This document shows positions 1-9,541 of a stretch of DNA of 64,000 nt, one piece after another. Source of the DNA: Sphingobacteriales bacterium (GTDB lineage Bacteria; Bacteroidota; Bacteroidia; Chitinophagales; JADIYW01). How positions within the stretch are numbered: the first letter of the stretch is position 1; every line of letters starts with the position of its first letter. The stretch spans positions 186,001-250,000 of the forward strand of contig JADJYT010000016.1 of NCBI GenBank assembly GCA_016719635.1, given 5' to 3'. Made by a program: the position numbers and the translations under genes. The notes beneath the pieces are model-generated. The model had not been told where the DNA came from. It saw nothing but the letters and a program-made list of their open reading frames with translations, and made no database searches.

Positions 1-2316
1 TACAATCTTCTCATTGGAAGGCGGAAACCAAGGCCTGCGCCAGCCCCACCAACACCAGACTGGAAACTCTGCCACACGCCGGACGGAATATTTCACTTCT
101 GCATTATCAATATCGGCTCCGGAGTAAGATGTCGCCTTGCCGGTGACGGAAACCGTATCGTTTAAATTGAATGCTTTTTTCACCGGCTCAAAAGCTACTT
201 CAAACTTAGGGCGTTTATATTCTTCTACCTGTACGGACTGCGTGCCATAGTCTGTATGAATGGACATACTGCCCATGAGACCGGAAACGGGCGCCGTAAA
301 CATTCCGGTAAAGGAGCCAAACTCATTGGTGGTAAACTCCTGCGATTTTATCTCCTGATAATTCACATCCCTGAAGGTTACCTTAATTTTTTGATTCGCA
401 AGTATCTTGTGTGTCTCCCCATTGCGTTCGGTGAAGATGCCTTTTACAAAAATCGTTTGCCCCGGACGGTAAATGCTTCTGTCTGTAAACAAATGTATCT
501 GGCGTTGAGCTGCAGGGGTTTCATTCCAAGGGTAATAGTACTGATAGTATGACTGCTCACTGGGCAGAAAGGCATTATTATAAGTGATATCAAACTGAAA
601 GTTTTCACTGTAATAGTTTACAGAAGGTTTATCTAATTTCTTCGCAACATATCCTGAAGCATCGGTTGCCTGTGTACCCAGCTCTGCACGGACATACTTT
701 CTTGTCTTGTAATCATAATTGCTTCGGTAGAATTTCACCTGGGCATTTTTCAACGGTTCTCCCGTATTTCTGTCCAGTACATGCATTTCAAAATACTTTT
801 CATTGTTGTTGTTTTTGGTCACATAACTGATTTGCGAAGAAAACAATGTCTGATAGGCTATCGCCTCCTTACCCGTTCTTATTGAAAAGGAAGGGTTCGT
901 GGAAACTAAGATGGCATAAAACCCTTTTTTCAGCGCATCTATCTTAATTTCAGCGGAATGGTCAATATGGTCGGTTGTATTCGGCAATAAAATATTCCAT
1001 TTTCTCACCGGCTTGATGGCATTCAGTCTTTTTACGACATCTTCCTTTGTTTCCTTTTCGTTGATGGTGAAAATTTTGTCTTTTTCTTTATAATCAACGG
1101 GAATGATTTTGAAATAAACCCTGGTAATGTTTTTATACGATAACAGCGCCTTAAATGGCTGGTCAGGCACAACGGTTTGTTCCGTTGTGAAAGAAAGGTT
1201 CTTGTAGAAAAAAGTTTCCTTCAGCACGGCGCAATTTTTTGCACCTTCCGAACCGGGATAATTATTGATGGTTTCGTTACAAATCGCTAACACGCTTTTT
1301 ATCGTTTCGGCAATTTCTTCTCTGTTTTTACCTTCCGTATGTTCATACAGGTAGTAGGCAAATTTATAACTGATCACTGATGCCGTGTTGCACTTTACAT
1401 ATTCTGAGCGGATACGTTTCAGCGCTTCGAAAAAGAGGGGGTCATTTTCTTCTTTATTGTAATAGTGTTCTCTTACATATTGTATTCGTTTTAAGTCGGC
1501 ATCCGCCAGCTCATCCAATGTATTTCTCGACTTGAGCTTAATGGCCAAAAGCTGTTGGTATATCCGTAATGCATTATAACCCCCTGAGTTCTTATCCTGA
1601 TCTGGCAGTTTAATGTTCACAAACTCGCTCGCAGTGGCGAAGTATCTCTTATCATCGATGGAAAATGCATTGGACGATTCTGCCAGATTACTTTTATCCT
1701 CATTGAAATAATCAATGGCGCGGTGTGCCAGCAAATCATATAAGGTAGGCCTGAAACCCTTGGAACCTTTCTCCTCGGATAGAATATCTTTATAATTCTC
1801 CAGTTTAGTTTGCTGCAGCAAAGGAACATCTTCCAAAGAACCCAAATAACAGCCATTAATTTCTTTAAACAACGTCTTTAAATCCCAGGTCCTGAAATCG
1901 TCGCTTTGTTTTTCATCCGTTTCTGTTCTGTTTGAGAATTTCCAGGTATTTTCATTAAAATACTGCCAGTACAACTCCCCCAGTATACTTTGTAAAACAG
2001 CCTTATCCGTACCCTGGGATTGCTCTATTTCCTTCTTCAAACCATTGACAACTTTCAGTTCAGATGCTTCTTCCAGTGTCATCATGTAATTGTATTTATG
2101 CAACAATCCCTTTACCGTCTGTGTAGTGTTTTTATCCTTGCGTGCCTTGAGGATAATGCTTTCCACGGATTTCAAGGCATCTTTGGTTTTGCCTTCCTCT
2201 TCTAATCTATCAACGGATTTCCAAAGCGCCTGATAATTGGTTTGTGCCATAATTGGTTGGTTTATCAGGATTATCATCAAGATAAAGAATCCTGTTTTTG
2301 TCAGTCGGTTAATCAT
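1..2316 (-). CDS. alpha-2-macroglobulin family protein (C-terminus outside window)
   Basis: Open from an ATG at 2316 to the left edge without a stop, giving 772 codons of a longer protein. Residues 1-27 look like a signal peptide ending in IMAQ, so it is exported. The first ~550 residues are helical/TPR-like in composition. Around residue 604 comes HLFTDRSIYRPGQTIFVKG, the typical MG2 segment of bacterial alpha-2-macroglobulins, followed by EYKRPKFEV near residue 697, typical of the next MG domain. Bacterial members are thought to trap or protect against proteases in the envelope. The thioester region, if any, lies beyond the window. It is the last of three minus-strand genes. Confidence 0.85.
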   Translation of the reverse strand, partial: MINRLTKTGFFILMIILINQPIMAQTNYQALWKSVDRLEEEGKTKDALKSVESIILKARKDKNTTQTVKGLLHKYNYMMTLEEASELKVVNGLKKEIEQSQGTDKAVLQSILGELYWQYFNENTWKFSNRTETDEKQSDDFRTWDLKTLFKEINGCYLGSLEDVPLLQQTKLENYKDILSEEKGSKGFRPTLYDLLAHRAIDYFNEDKSNLAESSNAFSIDDKRYFATASEFVNIKLPDQDKNSGGYNALRIYQQLLAIKLKSRNTLDELADADLKRIQYVREHYYNKEENDPLFFEALKRIRSEYVKCNTASVISYKFAYYLYEHTEGKNREEIAETIKSVLAICNETINNYPGSEGAKNCAVLKETFFYKNLSFTTEQTVVPDQPFKALLSYKNITRVYFKIIPVDYKEKDKIFTINEKETKEDVVKRLNAIKPVRKWNILLPNTTDHIDHSAEIKIDALKKGFYAILVSTNPSFSIRTGKEAIAYQTLFSSQISYVTKNNNNEKYFEMHVLDRNTGEPLKNAQVKFYRSNYDYKTRKYVRAELGTQATDASGYVAKKLDKPSVNYYSENFQFDITYNNAFLPSEQSYYQYYYPWNETPAAQRQIHLFTDRSIYRPGQTIFVKGIFTERNGETHKILANQKIKVTFRDVNYQEIKSQEFTTNEFGSFTGMFTAPVSGLMGSMSIHTDYGTQSVQVEEYKRPKFEVAFEPVKKAFNLNDTVSVTGKATSYSGADIDNAEVKYSVRRVAEFPVWCWWGWRRPWFPPSNEKIV

Positions 2317-2342
2317 ATAGTTTTTGTTTTATGCTTGTTTTT

Positions 2343-3323
2343 TTATTTTTCGGGTGCCGTATCATTTGTCTCCAAGAATTTTCTCAGCCGCAACGCGACA
2401 TTTTCCCGGATATTGAGATAAAATAGATTGTAATCGAACAGGTGATAATTCTTAAACCCTAAGGAAACAAAACCGCCGGATTCCGGTTTCTGGATCTCCA
2501 AAATGCCATTGCCGCATCTTGCGCCGCATACGTTCGCAAGCATCTCCTCTGATTTTTTAGAAACGCTTCCAAGATTATAGCTGGCGGAAACAAATGTTTT
2601 ATCTCTTGTCCAGCTTAATGGATTTACCACCACGGCATTGGTATATTCCGTCATCCAGTCTATCTTAGCATCCATCCCAAACGTGCAGTAAGAAATATAG
2701 CCGCCAAATGTATCCGGCTTTTCAGACACCTTCAGATACTGAAACTGATTTTCTTTGGTAGGATAGCCGATAATATAAGCCTCCACCAGTTGCTTCTGTA
2801 AAGGTGTACCATCAAAGAATTCTCTCAGCAGCCGCTGCGCATGCATACTGCCCTGCGAGTGTCCTGCGATGATGACGGGCCTGCCCTGATTATAATTTTT
2901 CAGGTAATATTGAAACGCTTCCCGGATATCCTGATAGGCGAAGTCGAATGCTTCTTTGGAACGTTCTGAATTCCTGGAAAAGAAATTATTCAATGCCGCC
3001 TGACGATAACGCGGAGCGTACACCTTACAGCTGCCGTTAAACACACTTGCCTGATATTTTATCGGAAAGTTGTCTGTCTGGTTGTTAATCGCATTGTTAT
3101 CTGTATTCGCATTTCCTTTAAACCCGGTCAGATCGGTAGTCGGGTGAATATAAAAGACATCCGCGAGGGCACTGACCTGATTGTCGCGCAACCCCTTTGG
3201 TATCCAGTCCGCATTGTCCTTGACAGCAGGCAATGCCGCCCAGTTTACCTGATTGGAATAATCAACGGCGAAACTACCGGAGAAGGAAAAAAGCAAAACG
3301 ATTATCTGAACACCATACCGCAT
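2343..3323 (-). CDS. DUF3089 family alpha/beta hydrolase, exported
   Basis: A 326-residue protein with an N-terminal signal peptide (about residues 1-19, ending SGSFA). ADVFYIHPTTD near residue 55 and the nucleophile elbow GHSQGS near residue 155 are characteristic of the DUF3089 group of alpha/beta hydrolases; the Ser in GHSQG is the likely nucleophile. Substrate is unknown. The gene lies 26 bases upstream of the macroglobulin gene on the same strand and may be cotranscribed with it. Confidence 0.8.
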   Translation of the reverse strand: MRYGVQIIVLLFSFSGSFAVDYSNQVNWAALPAVKDNADWIPKGLRDNQVSALADVFYIHPTTDLTGFKGNANTDNNAINNQTDNFPIKYQASVFNGSCKVYAPRYRQAALNNFFSRNSERSKEAFDFAYQDIREAFQYYLKNYNQGRPVIIAGHSQGSMHAQRLLREFFDGTPLQKQLVEAYIIGYPTKENQFQYLKVSEKPDTFGGYISYCTFGMDAKIDWMTEYTNAVVVNPLSWTRDKTFVSASYNLGSVSKKSEEMLANVCGARCGNGILEIQKPESGGFVSLGFKNYHLFDYNLFYLNIRENVALRLRKFLETNDTAPEK

Positions 3324-3411
3324 AACAACTGTTTATTTTCTACAACGCAAATTACATGCCTTTTGTACAGATCGAAGAAGAATTTACAAAAAATATGATG
3401 TTTCTAAAGGG

Positions 3412-6087
3412 TTATGCATCCCCTCCAAGCCTGAATCCCAATTGCTTTTTCACTGTATTTCCCTGATAGATGAATTCAGCCACATCTTCCGGTAACATGG
3501 TATAAATATCCTTCTCGTTGCGGAGCGGAGCCGGTATTTTCGCCATACGCAGATGCTGGTTCTTAACGGCCTCATCAATTGTCTGACGAACAGTGCGGGC
3601 ATTGCCAAAGAATTTATCCCTGTTTTTATAGAGACTGTCAAAATACGCAAGGAGATGGCTTTTTGTCTCTTCGGTTGCTGACAACGACTCTCTTTTTAAA
3701 TACCAGTCCGCTATCTGCATCATCTGTTCCGGTGTATAATCCTGAAAAAGCAGTTTTTTATCAAACCGGGAATTCAAGCCCGGATTAGAAGAGAGAAATA
3801 CATTCATGTTGTCAGTATATCCTGCTGCAAAAACCACCAACTGTCCGCGCAAATCTTCCATCCGTTTGAGAAGTGTCTCTATCGCTTCTTTCCCAAAATT
3901 ACTGGAGGAATCAGATTCTGCGAGTGCATAAGCTTCATCGATAAACAAGACACCACCAAGGGCCTCCTCCACCTTCTCATTTGTTTTGATGGCTGTCTGC
4001 CCGACATATCCTGCCACCAGACTCTCCCTGTCGACTTCGACCATATGTCCGCGCTCCAGCACACCGAGGGCCTTCAATACCCTTCCCATAATACGTGCAA
4101 CAGTCGTCTTGCCCGTTCCGGGATTGCCGGTAAATACGGTATGCAGCGAAAATTTGTTCAAGACATCTTTGTCTATGTCATTGTAATATTTTATCAGCCT
4201 GACCAGCTCATCAATTTCCAATTTTACATTGTCCAGGCCAATCAGCTGATTCAATTCTGCTAATGCAAGGTCCAGCTCTTCCGTGTTAATGGCCAGTTTG
4301 AGCTGTTTGCGTTTTCCGGCTTCAAATACTTTTGCGATATCTTCCAGCCTGATGGTGGTAAGCTGTTCCTTGGTCAATGATTTTTGGTCAGGTGTGTTCA
4401 TCAGCCTCAGGGCCATGTTCATTTTCGATTTATTAATCACTCCTTCCACAAAACGCGCATTGCCGAAATTCTTATCTCTGTTCCGGTATGCCTCTGTAAG
4501 TTCCTCCTTCAGCATGTTTTGCGCCGGTACATCCAGATTAAGCCTCAGTTTCGCTGCGATATACAAACCGATGGAAGACAACTCTTCCGGCAGGTAGTCA
4601 TCAAACGTGAAATACTGGGAAAAACGGGATTTCAGTCCTGGATTGGATTCAACGAACGTCTTCATTTCTTTAGGATAGCCGGCTACAAATATGGCTATAT
4701 CGCCGGGGCCGTCGCTCATCTCCTTAATCAGTATTTCAATCACCTCTTTACCATAATCACGGCTGTCTTCGCCGCTGCGTGCCAGCGAATAGGCTTCGTC
4801 AATAAATAATATGCCCCCCCTTGCTTCGTCTATCTTCTTTTGTGTCCTGGGTGCCGTCTGACCGATAAACTCACCGACCAAATCCACCCGATCCACCTCC
4901 AGCACATGTCCCTTACTGAGCAGTCCTAGTTTGTGATAAATTTTGCCCAGCAAGCGCATGACCGTTGTTTTTCCGGTGCCGGGATTGCCGACCGCCACAC
5001 TATGCAGCGAAAATCCGGTATCATTTTCAACTCCCTGTTCTTTCATCAGTTTGTTGAAATTAATCAGCGTAATCTGGTCGTGAATGTATTTTTTGACCGG
5101 CTGCAATCCAACCAGTTTATCAAGCTCCTGCAACAGTTCTTCCAATGACTTGTCATTATATTTTGCTGAAACGTCGTTTTCATTCTTTGCAGCGGAAACC
5201 GCTACAGGAAGAGCTGTGCCGTCAATCATTTTCAAATCCCCTTGCTGAAACACCTCTCCGCACTCGAATTCGGCGGCGGCGACCAAAATGTCCATGAATA
5301 CCAGTTCCAGTGTGTATCTGTCATCTTTCCAGGAACCACCGTCATCGGTACCCCAACCAATATCAAACGTATAAGTCCAGTCTTTTTTGCCGCTTTCAAT
5401 CCTTCCCATTCTGGGAATAACTGCCTTATGCTGGCCTGCGTCGTCAAAATAGTTCAGGAACAGTTCGTAATTCCAATCCAGATTGGTCAGATTGACAATT
5501 TTTATTTCCGCCCAAAGGTATCTGGTATTCTGACGGGCAATTTTATTGTAATAGATTCTGTTTGCTGCTTCCTGTTTCCATCCATCTGCTTCTCCGTTAT
5601 ATAACTTAATATATTCCACGGCAAAGTAGGGATTGGACTGAATTGAAACCTTTCCAACCTCATTAATAAAGAAAACCTGCGTACCGACCAACGCATCATC
5701 CATATATGCCTCCCATACGTAATTACCTTTAACCCAATAGACTGCTGTCTCTTTATTCCCCCATCCATCCCGAACGTACACAATGTTTTCATCTTTCAGC
5801 ACGTCAATATCCTTATCCAGGCTGCACAGAACTACTCTTCTATTTCCTGTAATATCAATGGCTTTCAGTGTTACCTTGCATTTCCAGTCTTCTTCGTCAA
5901 ACAATTTATTGTAAAAAGCCAGTTCGCAACGTATATAGGTCGTCTCGGACCTGTCAAAAACCGTACGGTACTTTTTGGAGGAATTCGCCATCCATTCGTC
6001 CGAAGCATACGTTTGTAAACTCTTAAACTTATACTTCACAAAGTCTTTATCGGATGATTTATTATTATCGTTATTGCCGAAAAACAT
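3412..6087 (-). CDS. double AAA+ ATPase of the CbxX/CfxQ type with N-terminal repeat module
   Basis: An 891-residue cytoplasmic protein with two AAA+ modules. Both have Walker A GNPGTGKTT (about 367-375 and 654-662) and Walker B LFIDEAY (about 427 and 713), with CbxX-type surroundings such as NPGLKSRF and NPGLNSRF. Relatives include CbbX (Rubisco activase) and EccA of type VII secretion, but nothing here points to those partners. Residues 1-300 are not a known domain to me. They contain two similar segments (about 48-87 and 186-224) around a shared T-x-Y-(I/L)-x2-E and a D-W. Divergent from thiL. Confidence 0.8.
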   Translation of the reverse strand: MFFGNNDNNKSSDKDFVKYKFKSLQTYASDEWMANSSKKYRTVFDRSETTYIRCELAFYNKLFDEEDWKCKVTLKAIDITGNRRVVLCSLDKDIDVLKDENIVYVRDGWGNKETAVYWVKGNYVWEAYMDDALVGTQVFFINEVGKVSIQSNPYFAVEYIKLYNGEADGWKQEAANRIYYNKIARQNTRYLWAEIKIVNLTNLDWNYELFLNYFDDAGQHKAVIPRMGRIESGKKDWTYTFDIGWGTDDGGSWKDDRYTLELVFMDILVAAAEFECGEVFQQGDLKMIDGTALPVAVSAAKNENDVSAKYNDKSLEELLQELDKLVGLQPVKKYIHDQITLINFNKLMKEQGVENDTGFSLHSVAVGNPGTGKTTVMRLLGKIYHKLGLLSKGHVLEVDRVDLVGEFIGQTAPRTQKKIDEARGGILFIDEAYSLARSGEDSRDYGKEVIEILIKEMSDGPGDIAIFVAGYPKEMKTFVESNPGLKSRFSQYFTFDDYLPEELSSIGLYIAAKLRLNLDVPAQNMLKEELTEAYRNRDKNFGNARFVEGVINKSKMNMALRLMNTPDQKSLTKEQLTTIRLEDIAKVFEAGKRKQLKLAINTEELDLALAELNQLIGLDNVKLEIDELVRLIKYYNDIDKDVLNKFSLHTVFTGNPGTGKTTVARIMGRVLKALGVLERGHMVEVDRESLVAGYVGQTAIKTNEKVEEALGGVLFIDEAYALAESDSSSNFGKEAIETLLKRMEDLRGQLVVFAAGYTDNMNVFLSSNPGLNSRFDKKLLFQDYTPEQMMQIADWYLKRESLSATEETKSHLLAYFDSLYKNRDKFFGNARTVRQTIDEAVKNQHLRMAKIPAPLRNEKDIYTMLPEDVAEFIYQGNTVKKQLGFRLGGDA

Positions 6088-6139
6088 GGCGTTGCTTTTA
6101 TGTAAAGCTATAAAATTATCGGCTATTCATCTCTATTCG

Positions 6140-6147
6140 TATCTTTG
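6140..6147 (+). promoter_or_regulatory. -7 promoter box of thiL (TAnnTTTG type)
   Basis: TATCTTTG matches the Bacteroidota -7 consensus and ends only 4 bases before the thiL ATG at 6152. The transcript would start at or next to the A of the ATG, implying a leaderless message. No -33 TTTG is obvious. Confidence 0.55.
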
Positions 6148-6151
6148 CACT

Positions 6152-7189
6152 ATGGAAAAAGCAAAAAGAACCGAAATCTCCTCTTTAGGTGAATTCGGAC
6201 TGATAGACCGTCTGACAAAAAATATTCAATTATACCATGCATCCTCGAAGAAGGGTGCCGGGGATGATGCAGCCGTCATTCAGCCGGAAGGTACACAGGT
6301 GGTCACCACCGATATTCTGGTGGAAGGCATCCACTTTGATTTAGTCTATACCCCGTTAAAGCATCTGGGATATAAAAGTGTCATTGTTAACCTGTCGGAT
6401 GTATATGCCATGAATGCGATTCCCAAACAGATATTGGTTTCTATCGCCATTTCCAACCGGTTTTCCGTAGAAGCGATAGAAGAGATTTATGAAGGGATGC
6501 AGCTGGCTTGTTCAAAATATCAGGTAGACCTGATAGGCGGAGACACCACCGCCTCCCCGAAAGGATTGATTATAAATGTGGTGGCCATCGGTGAGCAGCA
6601 GGCAGAAAAAATAGTATATCGAAATACCGCGAAGGAGGGTGATTTGTTGTGTGTTTCTGGTGATTTAGGCGGTGCCTACATGGGTCTGACCGTATTGCAG
6701 CGCGAAAAACATGTGTTTATGAACGCACCGGATGCCAGTGTAGAACTGGAAGGCAATGATTACATCGTAGGGCGTCAACTAAAGCCGGAAGCCAGAAAAG
6801 ACATTATAGAATTCTTTGCTTCCGAAAACGTTTGTCCAACATCTATGATTGATATTTCTGACGGTCTGAGTTCTGAAATACTGCATATCTGCAAACAAAG
6901 CAATGTCGGTTGTCAGCTCAATGAGGCGGCTGTTCCGATAGCCAATGAGACGTATAACAAGGCATTGGAATTTAATATCGATCCCATTAACTGCGCACTG
7001 AGCGGCGGCGAAGATTATGAATTGCTGTTTACCATTCTACCGGGCGATAAAAATAAGATTGACAGGCATCCTGATATCAGTATCATCGGAGAGATTCTGG
7101 ATGCCAACCTCGGCGTGAAACTATACACGAAAGGCGGCAACTACCACGATATCATTTCGCTGGGGTGGGATGGCTTGAAAGACAGCTGA
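6152..7189 (+). CDS. thiL: thiamine-monophosphate kinase
   Basis: Phosphorylates thiamine monophosphate to thiamine pyrophosphate with ATP, the last step of cofactor synthesis, in the cytoplasm. With the ATG at 6152 the product is 345 residues, normal for ThiL. It opens with LGEFGLIDRL, then KGAGDDAAVI (metal/ATP-binding loop), DLIGGDTTAS and SGGEDYELLFT, all ThiL landmarks of the AIR-synthase-like fold. The reading frame stays open upstream to 5975, but the promoter box at 6140-6147 and the conserved N-terminus favour 6152. No other thiamine genes are nearby. Confidence 0.93.
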   Translation: MEKAKRTEISSLGEFGLIDRLTKNIQLYHASSKKGAGDDAAVIQPEGTQVVTTDILVEGIHFDLVYTPLKHLGYKSVIVNLSDVYAMNAIPKQILVSIAISNRFSVEAIEEIYEGMQLACSKYQVDLIGGDTTASPKGLIINVVAIGEQQAEKIVYRNTAKEGDLLCVSGDLGGAYMGLTVLQREKHVFMNAPDASVELEGNDYIVGRQLKPEARKDIIEFFASENVCPTSMIDISDGLSSEILHICKQSNVGCQLNEAAVPIANETYNKALEFNIDPINCALSGGEDYELLFTILPGDKNKIDRHPDISIIGEILDANLGVKLYTKGGNYHDIISLGWDGLKDS

Positions 7190-7312
7190 TAATTAACTAA
7201 TTTTACGATATTAGATCACAGGCTAAGTAAGGGGTACAAGTAATTCACATAAAGAAAAATGGTATTACCAACGGAATTCATGTACTTCATAAATTACAAT
7301 AAAATTAAACAG

Positions 7313-8341
7313 ATGAAATCGTATTCCTTATTGCTCATGCTGCTGGTCAGTATTTTATCCATTACAGCAACGGCTGCAAATTCAGCAAAAAAACCTGCCA
7401 ATACAGAAGTATGGAAAGTAGACGGACAGCGTGCTATCTGTGAAGGTGCAACAACCATGCAGTGTTTGCTGGTGAAAAAACAAGGTGATAAAGATTATAA
7501 TTTTTTTTACGACACCATCATAGGTTTTGATTATCAGGAAGGATTTGTGTATACGATATGGGTAACACCGGTACCAAAGGCACCGCCTGTTCCGGCAGAT
7601 GCGTCCATTTTTAATTATAAACTGGTAAAAGTGGTCTCTAAAAAAGCCATTCCGGGTTATGCAGTGCCGGCATCCGGTCCTGCTGCGCCGTTGGTTTCCA
7701 ATGCCGTAAATACCAAAATAATGACACTGGTGGTCAATGAAGATAAGGCACCCTGTTCCGGAATTCCGGAAAATAAATGTCTGCTTATCCTGGAAAAAGG
7801 GGGGAAAGAATTTGAACTGTTTTATCAGGACATCAAGGGATTTGAATATGAAGATGGTGTGCGACAAACCATACAGGTGAGTAAACGCCATATAGAAAAC
7901 CCTCTGGTGATTCAAACGGAACCTGTTTATACTTTTATAAAAGTAATCAGCAAGGAACGCATACACGCAGGCACCAAACCAGAAAAAACAGTTGCCGATG
8001 CTCCCTTATCCATATTGGACAAAAAATGGTATTTGCGCAAAATGCGGGACAGCGATACTTCCAGTCTTGAGATAGATGATGATACTGTCTGGATAGAATT
8101 TAATACCATGGAAAACAGGCTGAAAGGAAAGGCTCCGTGCAATACCTATTTCGGCGGATTTAAAACAGACCTGATTTCCGCTTTTCAGGCATCAGCCATT
8201 GCCAGCACCAAAATGTATTGCAGCAACATGTCGTTTGAAGATTTGTATTTTTCGAATTTACAAAATGCCGACCGTTATGAAATCAAAGACGGAAGACTGC
8301 TGCTGTACTTTAAAGATAAAATATTCCTCGGGTTCGAATAA
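7313..8341 (+). CDS. exported protein with two DUF4377-like domains and a META domain
   Basis: From the ATG at 7313 the product is 342 residues with a signal peptide (MKSYSLLLMLLVSILSITATA). The frame opens earlier at 7259, but only 7313 places the signal sequence at the start. Two repeats of about 110 residues share a CLL(V/I) motif, an FYD or FYQ with IxGF(D/E)Y(Q/E), and a closing Y-x-(L/F)-(V/I)-K-V-(V/I)-S-K; these look like DUF4377. The C-terminus (about 245-342) resembles the META/HslJ domain: LDKKWYLRKM, then GKAPCNTYFGGF. META proteins are envelope proteins, some linked to stress resistance; the role here is unknown. Confidence 0.75.
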   Translation: MKSYSLLLMLLVSILSITATAANSAKKPANTEVWKVDGQRAICEGATTMQCLLVKKQGDKDYNFFYDTIIGFDYQEGFVYTIWVTPVPKAPPVPADASIFNYKLVKVVSKKAIPGYAVPASGPAAPLVSNAVNTKIMTLVVNEDKAPCSGIPENKCLLILEKGGKEFELFYQDIKGFEYEDGVRQTIQVSKRHIENPLVIQTEPVYTFIKVISKERIHAGTKPEKTVADAPLSILDKKWYLRKMRDSDTSSLEIDDDTVWIEFNTMENRLKGKAPCNTYFGGFKTDLISAFQASAIASTKMYCSNMSFEDLYFSNLQNADRYEIKDGRLLLYFKDKIFLGFE

Positions 8342-8383
8342 ATCTACATCACAACAAACTGTTCATTCAGATGTTAGCCATAT

Positions 8384-8848
8384 ATGAATAACTACCTCAA
8401 AGCAATACTGAGTATAGTCACCTGTCTTGCAGTTGGCGGCATATCCGGTTACATAACGGCTGATGCCATTCCGGGCTGGTATGTAACGATCAACAAACCG
8501 ACTTTTAATCCGCCGAACTGGATATTCGGTCCGGTTTGGACCACACTTTATATCATGATGGGAATTGCCTTTTTCCTGATATGGAAATCTCAAAGTCCGT
8601 TAAAGCATAAAGCCAAGTTGATATTCGCTGTACAACTGATACTTAATTTTTTCTGGTCTATTCTGTTTTTCAACTTTCATTTACTGGGTTTTGCACTGAT
8701 AGAAATTCTATGTATGTGGTTGTTTATTTTACTATCCATTATCTCGTTTTATCCTGTTTCTAAACTTGCCGCATATCTTTTAATTCCTTATTTGCTTTGG
8801 GTAAGTTTTGCTTCCATACTGAATTTTGCCATCTGGCAACTCAATTAG
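8384..8848 (+). CDS. TspO/MBR family membrane protein
   Basis: A 154-residue, five-helix membrane protein of the TspO (tryptophan-rich sensory protein / mitochondrial benzodiazepine receptor) family. The hallmark KPTFNPPNWIFGPVWTTLYIMMG lies in its first loop and second helix. TspO proteins bind porphyrins or other tetrapyrroles and act in stress or light responses. The gene follows the META protein by 42 bases on the same strand. Confidence 0.9.
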   Translation: MNNYLKAILSIVTCLAVGGISGYITADAIPGWYVTINKPTFNPPNWIFGPVWTTLYIMMGIAFFLIWKSQSPLKHKAKLIFAVQLILNFFWSILFFNFHLLGFALIEILCMWLFILLSIISFYPVSKLAAYLLIPYLLWVSFASILNFAIWQLN

Positions 8849-8870
8849 TATTTTTTGAAAACAGAGTCAC

Positions 8871-8878
8871 TATCTTTG
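8871..8878 (+). promoter_or_regulatory. -7 promoter box before the TRIC-like channel gene
   Basis: TATCTTTG ends 4 bases before the ATG at 8883, the same spacing as at thiL, again suggesting a leaderless transcript. It lies in the short gap after the tspO stop codon, so the next gene can be expressed separately. Confidence 0.5.
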
Positions 8879-8882
8879 TCAT

Positions 8883-9500
8883 ATGTCGCTGATTTATTCC
8901 ATTGACTTAGCCGGTACCTTTATCTTCACCATATCAGGAGCATTGGCTGCGAGCGACAAAAAGCACCACCATGATATTTTCAGTGTCTTCTTTACCGGTT
9001 TCATTACCGCTATCGGAGGAGGTACTGTTCGGGATGTGACGTTAGGTGCCTATCCTGTAGCGTGGATCAATGATATCAACTACCTGCTGGCCATTTTTGG
9101 CGGTGTGTTATTCACGTTCATCTTCCGGAGATTTATCATCCGCATTTCCCGTACCCTCAGCATCTTCGATACGATGGGCATGGCGATTTATGTTGTGCTG
9201 GGTGTACAGAAGAGTCTGGCGTTCGAAGTCAACCTGATGGCAGCCGTAATATTAGGCATGATATCCGGTATTTTCGGTGGTGTAATCCGCGACACGTTGC
9301 TCAATGAGATTCCTTTAATCTTCCGTAAAGAGATGTATGCCACCCCATGTTTGCTGGGCGCAGCCTTGTTTGTGCTGTTACATTTCTGGGACGTGGAGGA
9401 ACAATTAAATTTTGTCCTTTCCGTGCTGTTTATCGTCGGATTCCGTCTGCTCGCTACCCGTTATCACTGGAGCCTTCCAACGCTGAATTTTCGGGAATAA
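8883..9500 (+). CDS. trimeric intracellular cation channel (TRIC) family membrane protein
   Basis: A 205-residue hydrophobic protein of the YicG/UPF0126 family, structurally related to TRIC potassium-permeable channels. Two internal halves each carry a glycine-rich motif: AIGGGTVRD near residue 47 and GIFGGVIRD near 130, as expected for the duplicated TRIC fold. Seven membrane segments are likely. The gene is convergent with the guanine deaminase gene; no clear terminator hairpin separates them. Confidence 0.85.
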   Translation: MSLIYSIDLAGTFIFTISGALAASDKKHHHDIFSVFFTGFITAIGGGTVRDVTLGAYPVAWINDINYLLAIFGGVLFTFIFRRFIIRISRTLSIFDTMGMAIYVVLGVQKSLAFEVNLMAAVILGMISGIFGGVIRDTLLNEIPLIFRKEMYATPCLLGAALFVLLHFWDVEEQLNFVLSVLFIVGFRLLATRYHWSLPTLNFRE

Positions 9501-9541
9501 CGAACTCGAACATGTATTTTTATAGAACCTGACTAATTTTT

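Noticed and set aside
7382..7966. 194-codon open frame opposite the DUF4377/META gene
   Set aside because: Composition is that of an antisense shadow (rich in Phe, His, Arg, Cys) with no family motif, and the plus-strand protein has a signal peptide and repeats.
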